Positions 23,958-36,572 of a stretch of DNA of 64,000 nucleotides are shown in pieces; within the stretch, counting starts at the first letter, position 1, and each line of letters opens with the position of its first letter. Origin of the DNA: Pseudopyrenochaeta lycopersici (Eukaryota > Ascomycota > Dothideomycetes > Pleosporales > Pseudopyrenochaetaceae). The notes under the pieces were generated by a model that had not been told where the DNA came from, did not search any database, and was given only the letters and a program-made list of their open reading frames with translations. A program made the translations under genes and the position numbers. The stretch covers positions 186,001 to 250,000 of the forward strand of contig NHZP01000030.1 of NCBI GenBank assembly GCA_003313425.1. Direction: 5' to 3'.

Positions 23958-25099
23958 GGTGTCTCAAGGATCACCAGCGGCTGGTGAGGAGTGAAGGTGG
24001 TGGAGAGCAACGACAGGGGCTGGCCTCGGTTACTAAATGCAGCTTGCCGTGTTATGGACTAGCGGCTTCCTTTTCTAAAATTAGGCAGGGGCTGTGCACA
24101 CGCATCTCTTTCATCTCAACCTGGCTGATCGCCCTGTCCTTCGCCACTCGCTTAGCCAGAGTTTACAACGCCCAGAGCAGGGACAAGGCCGCTTGCGCAG
24201 TCGTTCAGCATCATCATTGACATGTACTGGGCGCTGAGGAGAGACGGGCTGGCTGCCCGGTGCTCAAGTGATCATGTACCAATTTGAGCCTCACCGCTTG
24301 CATCTGTCCAGATCAGGTCTCCCATGTGCAGGGGTCACAGCTGGGGCCGTATCCGTATCTCCTAACAATTCAAGCCTTGTTGCGCTATGGCCCAACTCCT
24401 TAAGGCCAACAATAACGCCTCAGATCCTCTTGAATGAGACCCAGAGCTACGGAGACAAAGATAATGGCTGGTCCCGCACCAGTTTGTGCCAGGCCTAACT
24501 ATCCTTACCAAGTCCTTCTTCGCCTCCGCCGCGCTGGAGAATGAAGTAGCATGCATCGACCAAGGATTCCGTAAATTCCTTCTGCAAGGAGCATCCTCTT
24601 CCGACATCCAGACGTAGCATTTTACCGATTTTGCCCTGCCCCTGCCTTCGTCTACCACTGCCACCATCCACCACGCCGCTCAGCTAATCCCGCCCATATA
24701 CACCCCTCCTGTCCTACCTGCGCATACCACATACCTAGGAAATCCGCCAGTCTCGGAGTGGAGCCCCAGATCTTCGAATCGGCTTTTAGCATTTTTTAAA
24801 TTACCTGGAGACCGAGTGCTTGCAGTAGCGCAACGCCATCGAGCTGCATCTAACTTTCACGCGACACACCATAACTCTTAGGCCTGTCTATCCCTATGCA
24901 TTGAGAGAGTACAGCTTCAGCCTTGATTCCGTTGCTCCCTTTTAGGATGCTACCCGATGCTCAGGTGCTGACAATCCCGACAAAGTTTGCCAACTATAAG
25001 CCTAAGGACTGGTCGTCAACGGCAAAGTCGTTGGTGGCTTCAAACTTCCTTGCCTTGCAAATCAGTACCAACTCAGCACAAGAGGAAGGATTGAGCTCT
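23958..25099. other. Intergenic, probable promoter and leader of the next gene
   Basis: No supported gene. The last part, from about 24.9 kb, is open in the frame of the gene starting at 25100 and could be coding if translation starts at 24947. Confidence 0.4.
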
Positions 25100-26326
25100 A
25101 TGGCGCACCACCATCACCACCGCAGAAGCAGTCGGACACAGAATGAGAATGAGCTATGGTTTAACATGCCTAGCTCAGCCAGGAGACAGCAAGAGCAAAG
25201 TCAAGCTTCAGAGCACTCGGCATACCGGGCAACATCGAATCGTATAAGCGTGTGTTCGACTCGTTCAAGAACACCACCAAGAATACCAACGATATCCACT
25301 AGTACAGACTTGAACAAGCCACTACCACCATCGCCCTCAGATTCAGAACGGCGTAAGCCAGCCTCAGCATCGTTGCGCGGATTACTTCGAGGCGAGTCTT
25401 CGACCCATCAAGATTCAAACCACCTCCGACCCGAACCATACTCGCAACGGTACTCTAGTCTAAGCGTGGATACGGGTAGCCATACTCACCACAACTATTC
25501 TCGTAGTATGCCAAGTTCACCTTTTGAATATAACCAGGCATCGACCTCACCAAATCCAGCCAATATTCCTCGCGCATCTTCAGCTGCAGCAAACTACCCA
25601 GGTCAAACACAGTATCAGCCCTACTCATTGCCACTACCACAGCAACAACAGCCACAGCCACAGCCACAGCCTGCCCGCCAGCAGCGTTCTATTTCAATGA
25701 ACACTTATTTCGAATCAACGACGCCGCCTCGTGCGCGGACGTTTCCTGAACCAACTGCGCTCAGTCCTTCGGCAGTGATAGCACGTGAAAATGTGTCCAA
25801 CAGACCTCGACCACACACATGGCTTTCACCCACTGAGCCCTTTGCCGATGTCTCACAATTTCACCTCTTCGCAGAAGCCATGACAGGGCTCCCCAACGAG
25901 TCAGACTCATTTTCACCAAATGCCACCCCTCAACTCCAGGGCTCTTTGTTCGCCCGAAGAAGTCTCAACGACACGATTCCTCTTCCACTCCAATACTCTA
26001 TGGCGCCGCCACCGCCACCGCCACCGCCGTCTCGGAGGACGGACTGGCAGAATTTTGAGCCTCCAGCATTTACTTCAAGATCTGCTTCAGCGCCAATGTC
26101 TAGCTTTCCGCAGTCGGAGCCATATCAGCAGTGGCAACCACCACCACATATGGCTGCAGTCAACATGGAGTTGGAGATGTTGGGCCTGGATGATGAGTAT
26201 GCGCCGGATGATGAACTTCCAGATTATGCGCAGAGTCAGGCGGAGATGAATGCTAAGAGGAGAGAGGAGGCAAGTGCGAGAGCTAGAGAGTTGGAGGCGA
26301 GATGGAGAGGTGCTCGAGGAAGGTAA
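25100..26326 (+). CDS. Pro/Gln/Ser-rich disordered protein
   Basis: Single exon, 408 aa from ATG 25100 (MAHHHHHRRSSRTQNENELW). An in-frame ATG at 24947 (A at -3) would add 51 residues. Most of the protein is low-complexity: a His run at the N-terminus, a Ser/Arg-rich first third, a Gln/Pro run (LPQQQQPQPQPQP) and a run of eight prolines (APPPPPPPPSRR). The C-terminal 60 residues are acidic then strongly helical and basic (NMELEMLGLDDEYAPDDELP, then KRREEASARARELEARWRGA). They may form a short coiled coil and are the likeliest functional part. There is no catalytic motif. A scaffold or polarity role is possible, by analogy with other proline-rich fungal proteins, but this is only a guess. Confidence 0.72.
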   Translation: MAHHHHHRRSSRTQNENELWFNMPSSARRQQEQSQASEHSAYRATSNRISVCSTRSRTPPRIPTISTSTDLNKPLPPSPSDSERRKPASASLRGLLRGESSTHQDSNHLRPEPYSQRYSSLSVDTGSHTHHNYSRSMPSSPFEYNQASTSPNPANIPRASSAAANYPGQTQYQPYSLPLPQQQQPQPQPQPARQQRSISMNTYFESTTPPRARTFPEPTALSPSAVIARENVSNRPRPHTWLSPTEPFADVSQFHLFAEAMTGLPNESDSFSPNATPQLQGSLFARRSLNDTIPLPLQYSMAPPPPPPPPSRRTDWQNFEPPAFTSRSASAPMSSFPQSEPYQQWQPPPHMAAVNMELEMLGLDDEYAPDDELPDYAQSQAEMNAKRREEASARARELEARWRGARGR

Positions 26327-28779
26327 ATTTGTCTACCTTGACGAAGACATCGAAGAGATATTCGTCCATCTTGACAAGCCTTCATGAAGGCACTACAACC
26401 TAGATTCTACGACTATATTTATTACGCATGGATACCCTCGCTTGATGAGTCCTGAGAGTGGACTCAGGATTGTATGATTCATTGGCACATTAACTATATC
26501 ACGTAATATTCATCGTACATATTCAATTCAAATGAGAGAAAAGTCCTTGCATCTGAGGCACAATGTATATGTTAAACTACGTTCAATCTTGTTGATGCAC
26601 ATGTCTAGGAGAATTTCTAGCAACGACTACATTTGACCTACCCGTATGCCAAAGTTTCCATGAGGCTCTTGAAACCTTACACTGCCCCTGGACACGGGTG
26701 CCGAACACATTCAGTCTAAAATTTGTGGGTCAAAGATCGACAGTCGATGGTGAATGTTGATGGTCCACCGGCTATTACTCTCGCTCATTCAACGGCTTGC
26801 CACTTGACCGATATCTCCGCCCCCTTTTCAGTATGACCAGCTAAGACGCGGTGGTTACACATCGAAATAGCGTTGCCCTGTTGTCATCTTGCTGCAGTAT
26901 TGCCTCTGCCAATTTCTTTTCAGTAGTAAAGTGTGAGTCGGCATCGATTCGTCCACCGCGTGCAATCTGCAGCCCAAAAGCGGTAATGCCGTGGACACAA
27001 CAGCCTTGATGTTACAATTTGCCCCAAACCACTACGTTGGGCCTTACACTTGATTCGTATTGAGATCATAACAGGCCTTGGGATACACCACACGTATACC
27101 CCATATCGCGGATCAACAACGGCTGATTGCTCATAGATCTCATCAGCATACACCAACAGCTAAGCGAGTCATTTCAGCCCCATAGTCGGTTATTCGCAAT
27201 CTCTTTGCGCCCAGTGTATGTTGATATTGGCACTTCTACTTGTCAAGGGTGAACACGGAATGCATGGGTCGTTTCCGTGTGACTTTCAAAGTATGCCTTG
27301 CGGAGAGCCTTAAAGCGGATCGGAAGATTGCTGGCGTATGTACTCACCCGTACGTGCATGACGAGGGTATGATAGGCCGGGTCGTAGAGTATGTCACTTA
27401 CTTCCAGAACACAGATTCGTGGGATTCTGGTAACATGTTTGAACGAGATTAAGATTAAGCCACGGTAGTTTTGTGAACGTGGGGGAATTCGTGCTGATCG
27501 TGATCTCTCCACAAACTTGCGCTAAACGGTTGCTGATGGTGGCTTGACGGGACGAAGTGGAGACCTCAAGCAAGGTTTTCTCGTCCACACACTTGTCAAT
27601 GGGAATTCAATACACACGTACACGTCTCACCGATGAGTAGGCTTCAGTCGATACAGCCCAATACTTTGCAGATTCAACCGCTATCTCTACGCCACATCAA
27701 ACGGTCGTGCAACGGTCGTTTCACAGGCTGTCACTTCGAACCACTAAACGGTAGCGCCAGTAGCACTCTAAACCGTAACCCAAAAAGACGCATGTAAAAC
27801 CTAAAGCAGTCAAACCGGATGTGGGGGGTTGGGGGCGGAAAAGCTTAAACTGGCGGAACGCGGCTCCATAACGCTCTCTGAACGGTTATGACGATGTTCT
27901 TCTCAACCGGGTTGTCGTGTCGTATTCGGGCAGCTCCGGATATTGAGGAAAAGGGGCCAGCTACGCGGCCACCATCGAATTTGCTTTGGAATGGCAAGAA
28001 ACTAGCTGGATAACTCGGAATCAAAGTGTGGCGACGTGCAGAAGGAACGATGTGCGTCCGTGGCATTGCATGGCACTTTGTTCCAGAAGCAAGTTCGTCA
28101 AAACGACAACGCATCCCTTGCGAGGTAAAGCTCCGCCCGCTGCGCCTATGAAATTGGGTTTGGGATCAGCAACATGGAAGGTTGCGCGGGACGACAGGTT
28201 GGGAATTAACAGCCGGCAGTGAGGCTGTGCAAGCCTGTCAGACGTGCCTACGGGCCGGAACCATCGAAGCGGGATCAAGGTTTGAAAATAGAAAATGTTG
28301 CATAGTAATGTTTTGATGATGATGTGCAACGTTGCGATACTGCAATAGATGAGCTTCTGAATGCATCATGTTGGTATGGGTGTGTTGCAGTGCGGAGCGG
28401 AGCGGAGCGGCAAACAGGCTGCATGCTTTGGGATGGGGGCAATCCTCAGCCACTTGATAGTATATTGCATGATAAGTTTGCCTTCAGGTTTCAGCGTTCC
28501 ATGGAACTTGCTCGTTGGTTCAAAGTGTAATGGAGGTGGATAGCCTGATGGACATGCAATATACAGAATGATGTAAGACAAAATGCCATTGATTGAGTGT
28601 GTAACGCTTATGAACGCCGCCAAAATGCAATTGTGGGCTGATGAAGTACTACCGGACTATCTAATGTGTGTGAATGCTCCTGTTTTAAACCAGCCTAAAT
28701 GAGTATGCTTAGAAGTACCAAACCATAGGGTGCGACATCGTTGCCACGCTAATTCTGGAACTTAAGTTGGGGCTATTTG
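26327..28779. other. Gene-free stretch
   Basis: About 2.4 kb with only short unsupported frames. A 5-nt unit GCGGA is repeated at 28392-28410. No RNA gene or transposon feature was recognised. Confidence 0.45.
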
Positions 28780-30249
28780 TTAGATATCATTTGATCTCTT
28801 GACGGCCTTACTGGCACGTTGAGAATCTTCATTCGAGTCTGTTCGCCGCTTTTGGGCAGTACTTGAGCCACTTATTGAGGCGGATTGGCATACAAAACGT
28901 AATTTCTTCTGAGGTGATCCATAAGACCTCGCTGGAGTTGATTCGCAGGTGACCGCCCTGATTTGGGGTATATTTTGGCCGCAGCTCGGACGATGCTGTA
29001 TCCTCTTCTGTGCCCGCTGAGGTACCGAAACGTTGGACATCTGCAATTGCTTAGTCGTCTGAAGTTGCCACAGTATCTTCCTTGAAGGCAAACGTTTATC
29101 TGTCGGCAAATTATCCGTGTTGGACTGGACGGCGTGCTGTTTCCATTCGTTATGAAGTATGACAAGGTCTAACTCCAGCGCTAAGCTGTCGCTGGACACT
29201 ATCCACGCGCCCAACTTGTTAGCAGACTGGATTTTGAAATGAGTAGTCGGTGGAGGAATAGCGAGCGGTCCTTCTTCAGTAATTTTGTTCCATGTTTGTC
29301 TTCGAAACCATTGCGCAATGTAGGACATGGATACATCACTGTACTCCTTTCCTCTGGCTCTGTCCGCCATAGTCTGGCCGGCCCAGACTTTACGCATCAT
29401 GAGATGGGTACCAAGCTTGGTTCTGTCTTGAGGATTGATAATGCTACCAAACATGAAGTGCTCCCAGCCATAACCCCATTCAGTATCTGGATAGTCTGCA
29501 CGGATGCAAGGCTCGCGCAAATTACCTCGTCTCATAACCCCAACAGCGTGCACAATCTCATGCACAAGCGTTGTTGCAAAGAGAAAATCATGTCGAAATT
29601 GTGCGCAGTAGGAAACTGCTGGATAGCCGTCCGGATTATGATAGTAATTTTCAAAATTGTCTGCAATCTCAATTTTAGCGGTATAGGTTCTCTGAAAAGC
29701 AGAACAGCAGGATGAGGTATGCAGTGGCCTCGCTGTATTCAGTATCGTACGAGCATATATCCGCTTCTCTGGCGTTATGAATTGAAACTCTATGCTGTGA
29801 GCTAGACAATGTAAAGCTTCACGTACTCCGTTTATGTACTCATTCTTTTTTGCCTCGGATACGTTCGATAGGGGATCTGAGAGGTAAATTTTGGATTTAT
29901 TACCATCACTTCCGGTCAGTTCGCGTCCATATAGCAGGGGCACGAAGAAAATCAGAAGGGAGTCGTGAGCAATAAATTGTGAGGCAAGCTGCAGCATCTG
30001 CTTCAACGGCCCATTGCAGTCGAACCATCGAAATATTGGATGGATGGGGTTGTCTAAATTCGCTGGAAGGACATCGTCATCTTCAAGAAGTTTAAAACGG
30101 TCATCTTTGTTGCATGCTGAGATTAGACTGTTAACGCTGAAACTAACCTTGGGGGCAATACGCTTCTCACGCGGTTGCATTCGTTCTGTCATCGTTGGTG
30201 TTTCTGAAGATGTAGAAACACACTCAAGATGGCCGGTCTGAGTATACAT
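28780..30249 (-). CDS. Orphan protein with HEXXH metallopeptidase-like motif
   Basis: Single exon, 489 aa from ATG 30249 (the frame is open upstream but without ATG). The central region carries FATTLVHEIVHAVGVMRRGN, an HEXXH zinc-binding signature at about residue 250, embedded in a hydrophobic helix as in gluzincin and SprT-like folds. Downstream come EWGYGWEHFMFGSI and aromatic-rich segments that may supply a third ligand (Glu or His). The N-terminal third is folded (HPIFRWFDCNGPLKQMLQLA). The last ~130 residues are basic, Ser-rich and disordered with possible nuclear-localisation clusters (AQKRRTDSNEDSQRASKAVK). I recognise no named family; protease activity is inferred from the motif only. 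No signal peptide, so an intracellular place is likely. Confidence 0.75.
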   Translation of the reverse strand: MYTQTGHLECVSTSSETPTMTERMQPREKRIAPKVSFSVNSLISACNKDDRFKLLEDDDVLPANLDNPIHPIFRWFDCNGPLKQMLQLASQFIAHDSLLIFFVPLLYGRELTGSDGNKSKIYLSDPLSNVSEAKKNEYINGVREALHCLAHSIEFQFITPEKRIYARTILNTARPLHTSSCCSAFQRTYTAKIEIADNFENYYHNPDGYPAVSYCAQFRHDFLFATTLVHEIVHAVGVMRRGNLREPCIRADYPDTEWGYGWEHFMFGSIINPQDRTKLGTHLMMRKVWAGQTMADRARGKEYSDVSMSYIAQWFRRQTWNKITEEGPLAIPPPTTHFKIQSANKLGAWIVSSDSLALELDLVILHNEWKQHAVQSNTDNLPTDKRLPSRKILWQLQTTKQLQMSNVSVPQRAQKRIQHRPSCGQNIPQIRAVTCESTPARSYGSPQKKLRFVCQSASISGSSTAQKRRTDSNEDSQRASKAVKRSNDI

Positions 30250-31310
30250 ATTACTGACAGTGCCATAGTGAATTTTGGTCAAGAGACAATGGAATAAAGA
30301 ACTGTACAGAACACTGTAGGAAATATAAGTATCACAAAGAATGTTAGGACAAAGGCGACACAACGTTATTGTTTTCTCAGCTTCAGGGGCAGTTTCTTGA
30401 GACTTCGGTAGCTGGATGAAAAATAATGAGAAACTAAGGCGCAATGCGCTGGTTTTGGCTAGAAGACAATGTCAAGTCACAGTTGACAAAGACTTTCCGT
30501 ACAAAAGCGTTCAAGTATCATTCGGCTAGCACGACGGCGCCAGTATCGGAGGGTGTGCCGACTTGAGACTTTTTAGCAAGCTGTGGTACTTTCACTTGAA
30601 GTACTCATTAATACATGAGTAGTTCATGGGTATAGCAGGTTGATCGGAGGAAGGATTCTGGTTTGGCCTTCTTCCTGCGTATCAGCGCTGCATCGACCAT
30701 GGAGGCCACTTGGATACTATATCAGTAAGATGCGTGGGATTTAGAATGTATCTCAGGTCTCACAGTGCATCGTCTGTATGTGTCTCTCATTAGGTAGTGT
30801 CGGATTCCATCTGTATAGTTCTAAGCTGAGTGTGCACCTCACGAAACTGGGCCAGGAAACTACTTAGATAGTCACATTAAATTGAACCGAGTTTAGATCT
30901 CAGAACGTTTGTACGAATATAATCGCGAGAAATCTCTTAATTTTAGCTTTTGTGCAACTAGAGAGGATAAGCAACTCAACTATTTTGCGTCGTTGAAGGT
31001 GAAGCACGGGCCTCGTGACTTCGCGTGTTCAGCCCCGCAACCGCAAACGCGTTTGTAGCCGCCCGGTCTTGAGACTTTGTCTTGCAAACAATCCTCGTCC
31101 ACTGTAACTTATCCTAATCAGCGGAGGTAGTCATAATTAGCTGCGTCCAATTTAGAGCACCTACTTCGTGGGATCTTATCACCCGTTTCCACTTTATTCG
31201 CTCGCTATTCCCATCAGGCTGTAGCCTTGCAAGTACAGATCAATTTTCGAGTGCAGCCTACAGCTACCGTGCGACCGTTCGCATGACAGTGGAGACATTC
31301 CAGCGTTGCA
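30250..31310. other. Divergent intergenic region
   Basis: About 1.06 kb between the HEXXH gene (minus) and the GTPase gene (plus). It should contain both promoters. No specific element was recognised. Confidence 0.5.
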
Positions 31311-34300
31311 ATGATGGACTGGGATGACTTCCAGCAGCGGACAAGAGCGGTGGTTCCTCAGCAGGAACTCAAGCCGAGGCGATGCTGGATTGGGGTGCTC
31401 AGTCACAAGAAGGATCCCAAGGAGTTGCTGCAGGAAGACGACTTCATATGGATGATAGGCCACAGCGTAAGTATTCCTTAAGTGGTGGAGTTGACGTTAT
31501 CTTGCGCAGGAACATGCGGTCTTACACAACGCTGAGTACTGTTGCATTGTTATGGCAATTTTAGTTACCTTGTTCCAAGTATCTGACATTTGATAGAAAA
31601 TCACCATTCAGAAGATCTATGACACTTACCAAAGGCGGCATAGTATCGACAACTTTCAACTCAGATTCAAAGACACCTTGGCCAATCATCTAGATCTTGT
31701 TAAGTCTTTTCAAGAGCCTGGAAACGACCTAGTATTGTTCACAGCCAAATTTCCTGATGAGGCGGAGGTGCCTTTACAGGAACCAAACCCGCAGCCGCTC
31801 ATGGAAGCAGTTGACGCTCAAGCCGACTTTCCAAGCAATTCACAGAATAGTACTCACAGTACTCTTGCCACGCGCACGAAGGACGTCACTCAAGGCAAAC
31901 CAGCGCCAGGATCGATAACTTCTTTTGCGATGGATCAAAGCGTAGTTCCTCCTGTGACGCCAATCTCGGCGAACCAAGAGTATATTGTACCACCCTGGGA
32001 TTTATTACGTGATTTGGAGCGACCTTTCGCTGAAAGCATTGTGCAACAAGGACAGCGCGAGCTCTCCATCCCGACAGCTAACAGTAACTATTCGCATCAA
32101 ATCGTATCTGATGGAGAATTTCATGAGCCTAGCCATAGCGGAGCGATGACTCCATGGGCTACTTCATTCACAGAGCACTCCTCTACTGCACCTATGCTCG
32201 CCCCGGTCTCATATGTCCCACCTCACAGCGAGTCAAGTGCCTCTGCGGGAGGGTTTTCCACCAGACTCAACGGTATTGGCGTGAAAGAAGAAAGGATCCC
32301 TTCCCCACCGATTCAGAACCCTCATCTTCTTCAGATTCCCATGCATGAACAGGCACACCCATTCGATCCTGACAGTGTCTTCCATCGCGCACCATCGCCG
32401 GAGATGAGCCAAGAAGAACCGTTGTTAACGGAACAACACATCAGGACAATCATCGAGCAACAGAACCTCGGTGTTCTCGAAGCGGGTGTGGCCAGGTCTA
32501 TAAAGATCTTGAATGACTTAAATATCAGATTCTCAAAATATGCATCGTCCAACGCAGACGCACAGTCTTGGAAACAAGCAATTGAAAAGCTCATACCGCA
32601 AGCTGAGGCAAAACGCACAGTCGTTGGTGTTGTAGGCAACACTGGCGCAGGCAAAAGCAGTGTTATCAACGCAATGCTAGATGAGGAACGCCTCGTGCCA
32701 ACAAACTGCATGCGAGCGTGTACCGCGGTCGTCACAGAAATATCATGGAACAGCAGCACGGATCCCTCCGCTAAATATCGTGCTGAGATCGAATTCATTA
32801 GTCGGGAAGATTGGGAAAAGGAACTTAACGTCTTGTTGAAGGAGTTCCTTACTGAGCACGGCAGTCTTTCGCGGGAGGCTTCTGATCCGAATTCTGACGC
32901 CGGAATCGCTTGGGCTAAGTTCCATTCTGTCTACCCTAAAATACCAAAGGACTGCCTCGAGAGTTGTACCGTGTCCGGCCTTATGTCTGATAGCGCTGTT
33001 GTGAATGTACTCGGAACCACGAAATACATCTGTGCAGCTGTGCCTGGACGCTTTTACCATGAGCTACAGAGATATGTTGATAGCAAAGAGAAGGTCACAA
33101 GCAAGAAAAAAGAGAAAGATACGGGAAAAGGCAAGGATAAAGAAAAGAAAAGGCCTTTCGAGATGGAATATTGGCCCTTGATCAAGGTCGTGAAGATATA
33201 CACCAAGAGCTCTGCGCTATCAACGGGTGCTGTAATTGTGGATCTTCCAGGTGTTCATGATTCGAATGCCGCTCGTTCTGCTGTTGCTCAGGGTTACATG
33301 AAACAATGCACAGGCATTTGGATCGTCGCTCCTATCAATCGCGCCGTCGATGATAAGGTCGCCAAGACCCTTCTCGGAGATTCCTTCAAGCGTCAACTCA
33401 AGTACGATGGCAGTTTCTCGAGTGTTACCTTCATCTGCTCGAAAACCGACGACATATCCATTACCGAAGCAATAGAGAGCCTAGCGCTGGAAGATGAGGT
33501 AAGCGAGTTAGAAGAACGAGAGTATCAGTACAAGCAGCAGATCGAAAGAATACAAGACCGCATTGTAGAATTGAAAGAATCGCAAGAAGTCTACAGAATT
33601 GCTATGAAGGATGCAGGCAATGACATTGAAGTTTGGGAGGGACTCCAAGAGGACTTAGAGGAGGGGAGAAAGGTTTTCGCTCCACTACCTAAGCGGAACA
33701 AACGCAAGAAGCGTAACTCGATAACGAAGTCGCGGAAGAAGAGATCGGCGTATGACGAGGTTTCAGATGATGATTTCTTTGCATCTGATGACGAGAGGTC
33801 CGAAGACGATGGCCATTTGGATGACGGTACAACGTCCCGGGCTGCCCGAACACGACTCACAGATGAAGACATAAAAATGAAATTGAAAGAGCTAAGGGAA
33901 AGTAGGAAATCAGCCAGGCGGGAAGGCGCGCAGATACAGGCATCGATAGACGAGCTCAAACCCCAAATCCAGGAGGTGCAGGCGAAAATTGACGAAATTA
34001 GAGGCCAAATTAGTCATATATGTATCGCCGGACGCAACGAGTACTCGAAGTCTGCCATTCAGCAAGACTTTGCGGCTGGCATCAAAGAGACCGACCAGGA
34101 GAATGCTGCTGAAGAAGATGAGGATAATTTTAACCCTGACGAGGAATTGAGGGATTATGACCAAGTAGCTCTATCTTTGCCCGTTTTCTGTGTCAGCAGC
34201 CGAGCGTACCAGAAAATGTGCGGACGGTTGCAAAAGGATGATGGTGTTCCAGGCTTCACGGCACCAGAGGAAACGGAGGTGCCGCAACTTCAAGCTCATT

Positions 34301-35778
34301 GTAAGAAGCTTACCGAAGGTGGCCGGTTCCAGACCTGTCGCTCCTTCCTACTCAGTCTCTGCCAGCTTTTGACAACCTTCAACCTGTGGGCATCAAACGA
34401 TGGAACCGGGCCAAAGATGACAGATGACGATAAGCGGAAGCAGGTTAGCCATCTGAAGCGAAGACTGAAGGAGCTTGAGACCGGTCTGGCAGAGGCTGTT
34501 AGTGCTTGCATAAATGAAATGAGGGCGGAGATGAAGAACCAGATCTTTGATAAGTATCCCGAGCTCATCAAGGATGCAATCGAAGCTGCGCCCACAACAG
34601 CCAACGCATGGGGATATAAAGATATGGGTGGTTTGGTTTGGGCAACATACAAGGCTGTTGTTCGAAGGGATGGTGTATATCACTCATCGAGTGCTGGGCA
34701 TCGTGATTTCAATGCTGATCTGTAAGTCGCTGCTTTCTTAGCTTCTGTCCTTCTGAGTCGGACGTGAACCGCTTGTCGCCCACAACGTTTTTGATGAGTT
34801 AAATGGCCCTTTTTTGCCAGATACTGATGTTGTGATAGTGTTGACCCCATTCTTAAGAAACTTGCTACTGGCTGGGAAAGGGCTTTCCAAACACGGCTAC
34901 CGAAGGCATTCGGTACCTACACTGCAAACTCAAGCAAAATCCTGCACAGGTTCCATGAAGCCATTGAAGAGCGAGCGCACGAGAATGGAGTTGGTCTAGC
35001 CAACCTCTCTATTATGAAGACACAAATATATACATACGAACAGTTCTTCAAGGACCTCGGGATTGACTTGATCGCCCAGATGACCGAACTCCAACGCGAA
35101 GCGAATCGCGACTTCACGCCCACTATTGCCAACATCATGCACACAGTCTACAATATCTGCGCCATCGAGTACGGTCCAGGGAGCTACAAGCGGATGAAGG
35201 AGCATATGATAAATCACGTTGAGCGCGAAAGGCATGCAATGTTCCACGCTGCGACTCGAAGTGTGGAGCAGCACCTCAATCAAATGTGCAAGGCACTTCA
35301 GAACTCGATGGAGACGAGAGCTGATGAGATCTTTCTGAAGATGAATACGGACTACATGAATGTTCTTGGCGGACTGTCGCGCCCCCAACCAGCCATGTTG
35401 CAGTCGACTGAAGAGAGGGAGTTGCGGTTTGAGGTTCGAGAAGTGCTGTGCACCATTGACGCTCAATTCGAGCCCATCGCGAATGGAAAACTTGAGGCAC
35501 TGGAGACGGGCAATTCTGATGTGCTAATGAACGACACCGCCCTACTCGAGGAGGATGATAGCGGTGTTTTTGAGTCTGCGCATGAATCTGCGCAAGAGTC
35601 TGACAACGGCAGTGCGAATGATGACAGCATCATGAACGGTTTCGACGACACAATTGTGACTAAGCTGACGCCATCAAAGCGTACAGACACCTCATTTGAT
35701 AGGAACCGAGCGCATGAGGGCGAGAAGGGCAACTTGCATCCATCCTCAAGCGAAGACACCACGGAGGAGGAGCTGTGA
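31311..35778 (+). CDS. Large SLIP-GC-like (dynamin-superfamily) GTPase
   Basis: Exon model: join(31311..31466,31597..34721,34839..35778), 1406 aa; an in-frame TGA at 31284 supports the start MMDWDDFQQRTRAVVP. GTPase motifs are clear: G1 GVVGNTGAGKSSVIN (about residue 397), a Thr-containing switch (MRACTAVVTEISWN), G3 VDLPGVHDSN (about 601) and G4 ICSKTDD (about 667). A long helical/coiled-coil region follows, interrupted by a basic cluster (KRNKRKKRNSITKSRKKR, about 750) and acidic runs. The C-terminal ~400 residues are again helical. Large fungal GTPases of this type resemble animal nuclear GTPase SLIP-GC (NUGGC). A nuclear location is suggested by the basic cluster. The N-terminal ~350 residues are mostly disordered after a small folded start. 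The cellular role in fungi is unknown. Confidence 0.88.
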
Positions 35779-36572
35779 AGCATCGACCACCACATCATGC
35801 TCTTGATACGACATTTCCCCCTTAGCATGCGATACCCCCTGATTTTGCGTATGCACTATACCCACGACATTGTTTGAAGCGTTGAGCGGAGATCCTGGCG
35901 CTATTGCGCCCTGAATGATGTAATGAGCGCTTTTTCACATTTCCTTTTTTTCTGCCCAATATATCTCGATATATCCTTCTTTCCACATGCACTAGCGGTC
36001 TCTCTGAGATTGCAGCGGCTCCCCTTCCTGTCGTTCGTTACTTTTTCGTCCCAATACCCGGCACTCCAGGCATTTGAGCGTGGCGTATTTACTTCTTTTT
36101 TTTCTCAAGAAGCGTTTGCTTTGTAGACGTCCGTAGGGATATCGGCAGTATGGGGAGGATTGGGCCGGGCAGCTTTATATTCAGCCCGAGTAGTATAGGT
36201 AGTGGAAATAATACCGGTTTCGGTTGGTCTTACTTGGTTATGCTCGTTTCTTCGTGCTTCGAGACAGCCCAAGACATGTTGGTACCGTGTCTTCCGCACT
36301 CCTCCGTGGCCGATATGGAATATGTACGAACTTTAAAACACGTGGTGTCCTTTACGTGATTCGTGTAGCGCTATTAGACTTCAAGCGTCCATGCGCAGGC
36401 ATAAAGTTCACAAGTCAAGATAAACACGTGGATCGCTGAGGTATAAGCAAGCCTTTTGCTCTCAATAAATCAAACGCCTGATGTGTCTTACATAGGCTCC
36501 TGGGTACCAGTACTCAAGTACCATGAACGCCGAACATATATGCCATGCCAATCGTACATCGTTCCCGCACGC
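35779..36572. other. Intergenic between convergent genes
   Basis: 3' flanks of the GTPase gene and of the MRL1-like gene; T-rich stretches around 35.94-36.12 kb. No gene seen. Confidence 0.5.

Noticed and set aside
32331..34652. Several minus-strand frames opposite the GTPase gene
   Set aside because: Antisense of coding sequence; Ser-rich runs only mirror Lys/Asp/Glu codons.
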